From an uncultured Bacteroidota bacterium (GTDB lineage: Bacteria > Bacteroidota > Bacteroidia > Bacteroidales > P3): a stretch of DNA of 37,332 nt. Location: NCBI GenBank assembly GCA_902796265.1, contig CADBOG010000107.1, positions 1-37,332 of the forward strand, given 5' to 3'. This document shows positions 26,134 to 32,563 of the stretch, in pieces (the first letter of the stretch is position 1; each line of letters opens with the position of its first letter). A program made the position numbers and the translations under genes. The notes below the pieces were generated by a model. That model did not search any database. It saw only the letters and a list, made by a program, of their open reading frames with translations, and was not told the DNA's origin.

Positions 26134-27219
26134 ATGCAACAGATATTAAAAGGATATGAGAACATAGAAAAAGCCTTGAAAGAGGTTGGAAGCGAGCGAT
26201 ATCTGTTGGTATGCGACGCTTCGTTCCCATTTCTTCCAATCAAAGATGTCTTCAAACCAGCAGCGGTATTTGACCAGTTTACACCCAATCCACTATATGA
26301 GCAAGTGTGTAAAGGTGTGGAACTGTTCAATAGGGAACAGTGTGACACTATAGTGGCAGTTGGTGGTGGCTCGACGATTGATGTAGCCAAATGCATTAAG
26401 CTTTACTGCCGTATGAATACTGCAGTGAACTATCTGCAGCAAGAATGCAAAGACAGTGGTATCCCGTTGATTGCCATACCTACTACGGCAGGTACAGGGA
26501 GTGAAAGCACCCGATATGCTGTCATTTATTATGAGGGCAAAAAGCAGAGTGTCACACATGAAAGTATCATTCCCAATTATGCGATTTTAGAGTCGATGTT
26601 GCTCAAGAGTTTGCCGTTGTATCAGAAAAAGTGTACTATGTTAGACGCTTTGTGCCAATGTATAGAATCACTTTGGAGCGTTAATTCGACAGATGAAAGC
26701 ATGGTGTATGCAAAGAATGGATTACAGATGATTATGGAACATTGGCAAGGATATATTGAGGATAACAACGAGGAAGATGCACGGTATGTCATGATGGCTG
26801 CAAATTATGGTGGACGTGCAATAAACATATCCCAAACAACTGCACCTCATGCCATGAGTTACAAGCTTACATCTATGTATAAGTTGCCACATGGACATGC
26901 TGTTGCACTTTGTTTGCCGGAAGTGTGGATGTATATGATGGAGCATCCCGAGGAATGCAAAGACCCAAGAGGTGTTGACCATCTGGAATTCATCTTCGAA
27001 CAATTGGGACGAATAATGAGATGCGACAGCGCCGAAAAAGGGCTGATGATGTTCCGAACCATCATATCGTCACTTGATATGGCATTGCCACATGGCAACG
27101 ACAGGAAAAAAGAAATAGACATATTGGTGAAATCTGTAAATCCCGTTCGACTGAAAAACAATCCTGTGCCGCTGACAGAAGATGTCATACGACAAATATA
27201 TGAACGAATAGTATTGTAA
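26134..27219 (+). CDS. Iron-type alcohol dehydrogenase, probable phosphonoacetaldehyde reductase
   Basis: The 361-residue protein belongs to the group III metal-dependent alcohol dehydrogenases: VGGGSTIDVAKC (76-87) and IPTTAGTGSES (115-125) bind NAD(P), and the C-terminal half is helical. Aligned by eye with FucO, the metal ligands are D171, Q175 (His in FucO), H239 and H253 (PHGHAVAL). Next to the mutase and decarboxylase it should reduce phosphonoacetaldehyde to 2-hydroxyethylphosphonate, like FomC, PhpC and DhpG. No aminotransferase for 2-aminoethylphosphonate lies in the operon, so HEP rather than AEP is the expected product. The gene starts 2 bp after the decarboxylase stop and shares one base with licD (TAATG). 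Confidence 0.87.
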   Translation: MQQILKGYENIEKALKEVGSERYLLVCDASFPFLPIKDVFKPAAVFDQFTPNPLYEQVCKGVELFNREQCDTIVAVGGGSTIDVAKCIKLYCRMNTAVNYLQQECKDSGIPLIAIPTTAGTGSESTRYAVIYYEGKKQSVTHESIIPNYAILESMLLKSLPLYQKKCTMLDALCQCIESLWSVNSTDESMVYAKNGLQMIMEHWQGYIEDNNEEDARYVMMAANYGGRAINISQTTAPHAMSYKLTSMYKLPHGHAVALCLPEVWMYMMEHPEECKDPRGVDHLEFIFEQLGRIMRCDSAEKGLMMFRTIISSLDMALPHGNDRKKEIDILVKSVNPVRLKNNPVPLTEDVIRQIYERIVL

Positions 27220-28016
27220 TGGAAGACTTGTCAAGATATAACCCAGAAGGTTCACAGCTGAGAAAAGCACAACAACGAATGGTGGAAATAGTCAAGGCTA
27301 TTGATGCTATTTGTGTGCGTCATGATATCCCTTACTGGTGCGATTTTGGTACTATGTTGGGTGCTGTTCGACATAAAGGCTTTATCCCATGGGATGACGA
27401 CTTGGACATTTCGCTTATGGAAAAGGATTACAAGCGTTTGCTGCCGTTGCTTGAGAAAGAATTGCCCGAGGAATTTAAATTGCAATATCACGCCAATGAG
27501 AAGCATTTCCCATATTCTTTTGCCAAGGTTGTGGACACCAGAAGCCAGGTGAATCAGATAGCACCATGGGCCAAGGAGATTAAGTATCAAGGTATATGGG
27601 TCGATATTTTCCCTATGGTTAGGGGTGTTGCTTGGTTGCGACGAGTCGTTGAGCCGTTTTATGGCCGTTGTTATCGGCATGTGCGTGGCTTTGATGATAA
27701 CAAAATCAGTCGCTTCGTTGCCTATCTTTTATATCCTTTTGCTTTGATGGCAAAAGGGTTGTCTTGGATTATTTGCAGGTTTGTTTCAAAGGACAATTTC
27801 TTGTCCGCATACGGCGTTGGCAGCGTGCCAGTACATAATCGTACTCGTCACATCAGTCAAACGATTCCGCTGCAAAGATTGCCGTTTGAAGGTGTGATGC
27901 TTCCTTTCCCTAAAGATGTTGATGCCAGTCTTCGAATAATGTATGGCGACTACATGCAGCTGCCACCTGTCGATAAACGGGCAGTTCATTTGGATAATAT
28001 TACCTTTTTCGACTAA
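27219..28016 (+). CDS. licD: LicD-family phosphotransferase
   Basis: The 265-residue protein has the LicD/fukutin nucleotidyltransferase-like motif at its N-terminal part: YWCDFGTMLGAVRHKGFIPW (39-58) followed by DDDLDIS (59-65), whose aspartates bind the metal. A KYQGIWVDIFPMVRG stretch follows, also typical. LicD enzymes move phosphocholine from CDP-choline to cell-surface glycans such as teichoic acid or LPS. Here no choline genes are present, but the operon predicts CMP-hydroxyethylphosphonate, a chemically parallel donor. I infer that this enzyme puts HEP on a sugar. A polyol-phosphate from the first gene's product is the alternative. The product is probably cytoplasmic. It overlaps both neighbours by one base. 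Confidence 0.9.
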   Translation: MEDLSRYNPEGSQLRKAQQRMVEIVKAIDAICVRHDIPYWCDFGTMLGAVRHKGFIPWDDDLDISLMEKDYKRLLPLLEKELPEEFKLQYHANEKHFPYSFAKVVDTRSQVNQIAPWAKEIKYQGIWVDIFPMVRGVAWLRRVVEPFYGRCYRHVRGFDDNKISRFVAYLLYPFALMAKGLSWIICRFVSKDNFLSAYGVGSVPVHNRTRHISQTIPLQRLPFEGVMLPFPKDVDASLRIMYGDYMQLPPVDKRAVHLDNITFFD

Positions 28017-29212
28017 TGAATATACTTTTTATTACCAACAAGAATGTCAATCCTATTATTGGTGGGATAGAGCGTATCACGTATGTGCTCGCTGTAGGGT
28101 TTGCAGAATTGCATGGACACCGCTGTTTTTCGGCATTCACACAAAGGCTTGACAATATAACTACTCCCTTTGAAAAAGAACTGCTTCTTGAATCTGGTCG
28201 CGAAACCGAGATGCTAGCTGACTTTATTCGAGAGAACGGCATAGAGGTGGTGATTGCACAAGGCTCGGATGCCGCCGTCAATGCCATTGTAGGGCAGATT
28301 CATGATGCTGTTGCCAGCGTGGCTGGATGCAAGATGATTTTTGTATTCCATAACATGCCTGGGTTTGAGTACACCAAGATGTCAATGGATGTGCTGTGCT
28401 ACCGCATCATGCATGGACAGGATGTTGTGTACAATCTTAAATATCTAGCATTTCAGACTTTTCAAACTATACTTCGTCCATTGATAAACAAGCAGATGCA
28501 TGGCAAGTACCTTCCTGCCTACAATGCTGCCGACAAAGTGGTTCTGTTAACAGAAGGATTTATACCAGGTTACGCCCGTTGTGCGGGAGTTCCCGTGGAT
28601 GATAAGTTCTGTGCTATCAGCAACGCGCTCACATTTACCGACCGTTTTCCTATAGAACAGTACGACGAAGAGAAACGTAACGAAGTGCTTTGGGTGGGAA
28701 GATTCGATGACAAGCATAAACGGCTTTCTGAAGCCATACACATTTGGAAGATGGTTGAGGAAGAAGGGCGTTTCCCCGACTGGAAACTGCGTGTTGTCGG
28801 CTACGGCCCCGATGAGGGTTACTACCACAAACTTGTCAAACGGCTCAAATTACACAACGTAAGCTTTGAGGGAAAGACGGAATCACGTCCCTTCTATCGA
28901 TCTGCATCGCTTTATATGATGACATCGGCCTTTGAGGGCTTTGGACTTGTAATCACTGAAGCTTTGCAGTCAGCCGCCGTACCGCTGGCCTATGACACTT
29001 TTGCATCGCTGCATGACATAATAGTTGATGGCCACAACGGATACATTATCGAAGACAAAGACCGTCGTGCATACGCTGACCGATTACAGCTTCTGATGGC
29101 TGATGCGGATCTGCGACGCAATCTTGCACAGCAGGGTTTGACTTTTATCGATAAGTTCAGTACAGAGAACATCACAAAACAGTGGAACCAATTGTTTAGT
29201 TCCTTACGATAG
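28016..29212 (+). CDS. GT4-family glycosyltransferase
   Basis: The 398-residue protein has the two Rossmann-like halves of a GT-B enzyme. The N-terminus MNILFITNKNVNPIIGGIER contains the GGIER acceptor-side loop. The C-terminal half holds NEVLWVGRFDDKHKR, DWKLRVVGYGPDEG and the donor-binding ExxGFGL-type motif SAFEGFGLVITEAL (about 303-316), as expected for retaining GT4 enzymes. It would add one sugar from a nucleotide-sugar donor. As last gene of the operon it probably builds part of the glycan that carries the phosphonate, or adds a sugar after LicD acts. One transferase is too few for a whole repeat unit, so other glycan genes must lie elsewhere. The start shares one base with the licD stop. 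Confidence 0.92.
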   Translation: MNILFITNKNVNPIIGGIERITYVLAVGFAELHGHRCFSAFTQRLDNITTPFEKELLLESGRETEMLADFIRENGIEVVIAQGSDAAVNAIVGQIHDAVASVAGCKMIFVFHNMPGFEYTKMSMDVLCYRIMHGQDVVYNLKYLAFQTFQTILRPLINKQMHGKYLPAYNAADKVVLLTEGFIPGYARCAGVPVDDKFCAISNALTFTDRFPIEQYDEEKRNEVLWVGRFDDKHKRLSEAIHIWKMVEEEGRFPDWKLRVVGYGPDEGYYHKLVKRLKLHNVSFEGKTESRPFYRSASLYMMTSAFEGFGLVITEALQSAAVPLAYDTFASLHDIIVDGHNGYIIEDKDRRAYADRLQLLMADADLRRNLAQQGLTFIDKFSTENITKQWNQLFSSLR

Positions 29213-29273
29213 GGGGGGGATCCCTACACATTTACTACTATTGGACGGCCACAACAGAGGGCGTAATAAAGAA

Positions 29274-31790
29274 TTACGCTTGTGTGCGTTTTCCTTTATT
29301 AGTCTTCACGATATATGCTATTGCCATCAAGATGAGAAGCAGCGTGACGATGGATATGATCAGGTTGGCAGTATCGAGCTGGTGAAGGCGAGGTGCTTCG
29401 TTGCGGAACTCGATGACATGGTCACCGGCAGGGATAAGCATAGCGCGGAGGATGAAGTTGGCACGTAGATATTCTGCGGGTTTGCCGTCGATATAGGCAA
29501 ACCAGTCGGGAGCATAGTGGATTTCGCTGAAGACAGCCAACTGGTCGGTAGAACTGTGGGAGACATACTTGCGATAGTCAGCGCTGGCTATACGCTGAGG
29601 CTCGAGAGCAATGGTTGCAGAGGAGTCTTTGGAGAATTCTGTATTTTGAATATTGAATTCAGTTGTGTTTATAACAGCTGTTGTGGCAGGGTTGATATCG
29701 TTTAGTGCAAGGATTTCCTCATTGGGGTTGGTAACGGATTTAATATTGTTCACGAACCAGCAGCTGCCAAGGGCATCGGGATTACGCTGCACGTTGCCGT
29801 CTTGAGTGACTATGTAGCGTGCGTTGAGCATATTGAGGATGCGGGGATTGATGTGACGGCTGATGTAGAAGTCGATGAGGTTCTGGTAGCGGCTGAGTTT
29901 TGCAGCACTATAACCACCAATCTGGTTGTGGAAGGCACTGGGTTCGGAGTCGTTGAAGGTGTTTGTCGCTAAGTTGAGTACGCGGTAGTCATGGTCGCCA
30001 TAAGCAGTTGCCTGTTTGTCAATTTCAAAGTCGTAAGGTTTGCGGCGGAGGGCTACGGAATTCTCTTCGACGAAATTGTCGTTGTCGAGGTAGCGGCGAT
30101 CGACACTCCAAAGGTCGATGACGATGAGAAGACCTACGAGGGACATCGAGATTGCGGCATTCTTAAGTTTGCGGTTATTGTAGAGCCAAATGGCACCTGC
30201 GGCAAGGAGTATGAAGATGATAGAGCGCCATGAGTCGGCTTTGAGTAGTGCGGCACGATCTTGTGCGGCAGCATCGGCAAGGTTTTGTGGAAGCTGGCTG
30301 TCGGAGGCACCAGAGTAGGGGAAACTATGAGAGGCAAAGAGGACGATGACGATGAGGGCAAGGAGGGAACCGGTAACAATATAAAGATTGCGGTTGAGAC
30401 GCTTGCGAGCCTCTTCGTTGTCACCAATGGAAAAGATATGTTTGAGAGCAAGTACTGCCATGATTGCCATGCAGACATTGGCAAGTACAAGGCTCATGCT
30501 TGGCGTACGGAACTTGTTGTAGAGAGGCATGTGGTTAAAGAGCCATTCGTTGAAGGGCATAAAATTGCGACCCCAAGACATGAGAATGGCAAGAATTGTT
30601 GCTATGAGTAGCCACCAGCGCTCAGGACCTTTTACTACAGTTAGCCCCAGCAGGAAGAGAAGAATGATGATAGCACCAAAATAGACAGGGCCACTAGTGA
30701 AAGGTTGGTTACCCCAATATAGAGGTGCACTGTCTCCCCATGGATATTGGTATTGTGGAAGCGAAGAGCGGAACGTCTTATAGAACTGAGAGCTTTCGGT
30801 GTTGATAGGTTCAGCACTGCCACCACCTAAAGCACCAGGCACGAGGAGTGTGTAGGTTTCGCCTACGCCATAACTCCAGGCGAAGGCATAATCAATATCG
30901 AGTCCTGAAGGGGTGTTTTCTGGAGCTTTACTATCACTTTCACCATATAGGTCTGAAGGGGTGACAGTCAGCTCGTTGCCTCCACGCATAGTATAGCGAG
31001 CGTATTCTTCGTTGACGAGGAGAAGTCGGATGTTGCAGCCGAAAGCAAGAGCGGCACAAATGAGGAGTATGCCTGTGTTGATGGCGAAAGGCGAAAAACG
31101 GTGTTTGATTATAGCATAGATGAGATAGGCCACACCCATTATAATGCAAGCTATTGCAGTATAGAATGTTATCTGTATATGGTTAAAGCTTATCTGTAAG
31201 ATGAGTGCAAGAGTGAAGAGTATAGATCCCCAGATGGTACGAGTTATACGTGACCGTTTCTCAAGTGTGTCGTCGATGGCAGTTCGGAAGACGAGGAAGA
31301 GTCCGGCGAGGATTGGAGCCATCATGCTCATTGCCCAAGCCTTGGTGATGTGTCCAGCCTCGATGATAATGATGTTGTAGCTGGCGAGACCGAAGGATAG
31401 GGCTCCGATGAGTGCAATCCATGGTGAGACACCGAAAGCCAACATGGCTACATAAAATGCAATAAGATATAGGAATATGACACCAATATTGCGCTCAAGA
31501 CCGACATGGCGCATGATGACAGTGCTGCGCAGAGGCATGAAAACCGACTTAGGAGCATCGCTTACTATCTGATAGCCAGGCATACCACTGAACATCGACT
31601 CGTTCCAGTTGGGTATGTGTCCAGCGCGTTCTTTTTCCATACGCTGGGTGTAGGACATGGCGTCGCTCTTCTGAATATCGCCTTGGCGTATGATTTTGCC
31701 GCTGAGGGCGGGGGAGAGGTAAATACATGCCACAATGAACATGATTACGATGGTAAGGGCATGAATCCAAAGTTTTTTATTGCTTTTCAT
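29274..31790 (-). CDS. YfhO-family multi-pass membrane protein
   Basis: The 838-residue protein begins with a transmembrane helix (LWIHALTIVIMFIVACIYLS) followed by a periplasmic loop with IIRQGDIQKSDAMSYTQRM and NWNESMFSGMPGYQI. About a dozen helices follow, then a large soluble domain (~residues 560-800) and a last helix near the C-terminus (LIISIVTLLLILMAIAYIV). This is the layout of YfhO/GT-C-like proteins, which in Firmicutes are linked to lipoteichoic-acid glycosylation; the Bacteroidetes members have no proven role. It converges on the phosphonate operon, so a shared surface-glycan job is possible but only inferred. A -7 box at 31872-31879 is its likely promoter. Confidence 0.85.
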   Translation of the reverse strand: MKSNKKLWIHALTIVIMFIVACIYLSPALSGKIIRQGDIQKSDAMSYTQRMEKERAGHIPNWNESMFSGMPGYQIVSDAPKSVFMPLRSTVIMRHVGLERNIGVIFLYLIAFYVAMLAFGVSPWIALIGALSFGLASYNIIIIEAGHITKAWAMSMMAPILAGLFLVFRTAIDDTLEKRSRITRTIWGSILFTLALILQISFNHIQITFYTAIACIIMGVAYLIYAIIKHRFSPFAINTGILLICAALAFGCNIRLLLVNEEYARYTMRGGNELTVTPSDLYGESDSKAPENTPSGLDIDYAFAWSYGVGETYTLLVPGALGGGSAEPINTESSQFYKTFRSSLPQYQYPWGDSAPLYWGNQPFTSGPVYFGAIIILLFLLGLTVVKGPERWWLLIATILAILMSWGRNFMPFNEWLFNHMPLYNKFRTPSMSLVLANVCMAIMAVLALKHIFSIGDNEEARKRLNRNLYIVTGSLLALIVIVLFASHSFPYSGASDSQLPQNLADAAAQDRAALLKADSWRSIIFILLAAGAIWLYNNRKLKNAAISMSLVGLLIVIDLWSVDRRYLDNDNFVEENSVALRRKPYDFEIDKQATAYGDHDYRVLNLATNTFNDSEPSAFHNQIGGYSAAKLSRYQNLIDFYISRHINPRILNMLNARYIVTQDGNVQRNPDALGSCWFVNNIKSVTNPNEEILALNDINPATTAVINTTEFNIQNTEFSKDSSATIALEPQRIASADYRKYVSHSSTDQLAVFSEIHYAPDWFAYIDGKPAEYLRANFILRAMLIPAGDHVIEFRNEAPRLHQLDTANLIISIVTLLLILMAIAYIVKTNKGKRTQA

Positions 31791-31870
31791 GAGTTATGAA
31801 TATAGGATTTACGTTGTGAATTGCTTATAATTAATAAGTTCGTGTACAATATTAATTATTGTTCAAAAGT

Positions 31871-31929
31871 GCAAATTTAAATGTTTTTTTTTGTTTATCG
31901 ATGATGATAGAATTTTTTTGTAAATTTGC
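31871..31929. promoter_or_regulatory. Mirrored divergent -7 boxes
   Basis: GCAAATTTA at 31871-31879 (minus-strand TAAATTTG-C, for the YfhO gene) is the exact reverse complement of TAAATTTGC at 31921-31929 (for the GroES-like gene). Each is a perfect TAnnTTTG box facing its own gene. No good TTTG stands at standard distance for either. The plus-strand box sits in TTTTTTTGTAAATTTGCA, the same core as in the duplicated element at 1070-1141. Confidence 0.6.
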
Positions 31930-32013
31930 AATTTGATTTTGTGTGTTGAATGAGGCGTAAAATGAAATCAATCAAAGGATTGGTTGAAAAATAAAACATA
32001 ATAAATCATATTA

Positions 32014-32394
32014 ATGATAGATATAGAATCATCGTCGAGAAGGAAAGCGCTGGACAAACTGATTGTTGTTGGCGACAGAGTGCTGATACAGCAGGGTACT
32101 GCATCGCAGCGCACGAAGAGTGGATTGTACCTTCCTGCAGGATATCAAGAGAAGGAGGACATCCAATCGGGTTATATCCTAAAATGTGGTCCTGGATATG
32201 CATTGCCGAATGTGGATAATGATGAGCCGTGGAATCCTAAGGACAAGGAACCCAAGTACTTGCCACTCCAGGTAAGACCTGGCGATTTGGCATTGTTTAT
32301 GCAGAAGAATGCGGTTGAAATAAAATACAATGGCGAAAAGTATTTCATCGTGCCACAAAGTGCGATATTGCTTGTGGAGAGGGATGAGTTTTAG
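32014..32394 (+). CDS. GroES-like co-chaperonin paralogue
   Basis: The 126-residue protein resembles the Cpn10/GroES beta-barrel. KLIVVGDRVLIQQGT matches the N-terminal strand with a DRVL core, LYLPAGYQEKE corresponds to the region before the mobile loop, and GYILKCGPGYALPN, VRPGDLALFMQKNAVEI, YNGEKYFIVPQSAILLVERD match the following strands. It is longer than canonical GroES (~90-97 residues) by an N-terminal extension and an insert (NVDNDEPWNPKDKEPKYLPL). No groEL is adjacent. Bacteroidetes often carry such a stand-alone GroES-like protein besides the true groES-groEL pair. Whether it caps GroEL is unknown. The fold call is good, the function is inferred. Confidence 0.8.
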   Translation: MIDIESSSRRKALDKLIVVGDRVLIQQGTASQRTKSGLYLPAGYQEKEDIQSGYILKCGPGYALPNVDNDEPWNPKDKEPKYLPLQVRPGDLALFMQKNAVEIKYNGEKYFIVPQSAILLVERDEF

Positions 32395-32402
32395 GGTATA
32401 AG

Positions 32403-32472
32403 GTTTCAGGTTTCAGGTTTCAGGTTTCAGGTTTCAGGTTTCAAGTTTCAGGTTTCAGGTTTCAGGTTTCAA
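32403..32472. repeat. Ten-copy GTTTCAR heptamer array
   Basis: Ten uninterrupted 7-bp units run from 32403 to 32472; eight are GTTTCAG and the sixth and tenth are GTTTCAA. It starts 8 bp after the GroES-like stop and precedes alaS. The rest of the gap to 32563 is AT-rich and holds repeats of CACTAAT-like words; no clear promoter was found. Confidence 0.95.
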
Positions 32473-32563
32473 GGTTGACTCATACAATTCACTAGACGAC
32501 AATAGACATTCATTAGTCACCAATCACTAATATCTAATTACAATTCACTAATAACTTTAGATT

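Noticed and set aside
22951-29212. Fosfomycin-like antibiotic cluster
   Set aside because: The Fom1-like fusion, decarboxylase and reductase match early fosfomycin steps, but no radical-SAM methyltransferase or epoxidase homologue is present and LicD plus a glycosyltransferase follow, so glycan decoration fits better.
29261-29279. Hairpin GCGTAAT / ATTACGC at the end of the YfhO gene as a terminator
   Set aside because: It overlaps the stop codon and has no T-run on either strand, so I do not call it a terminator.
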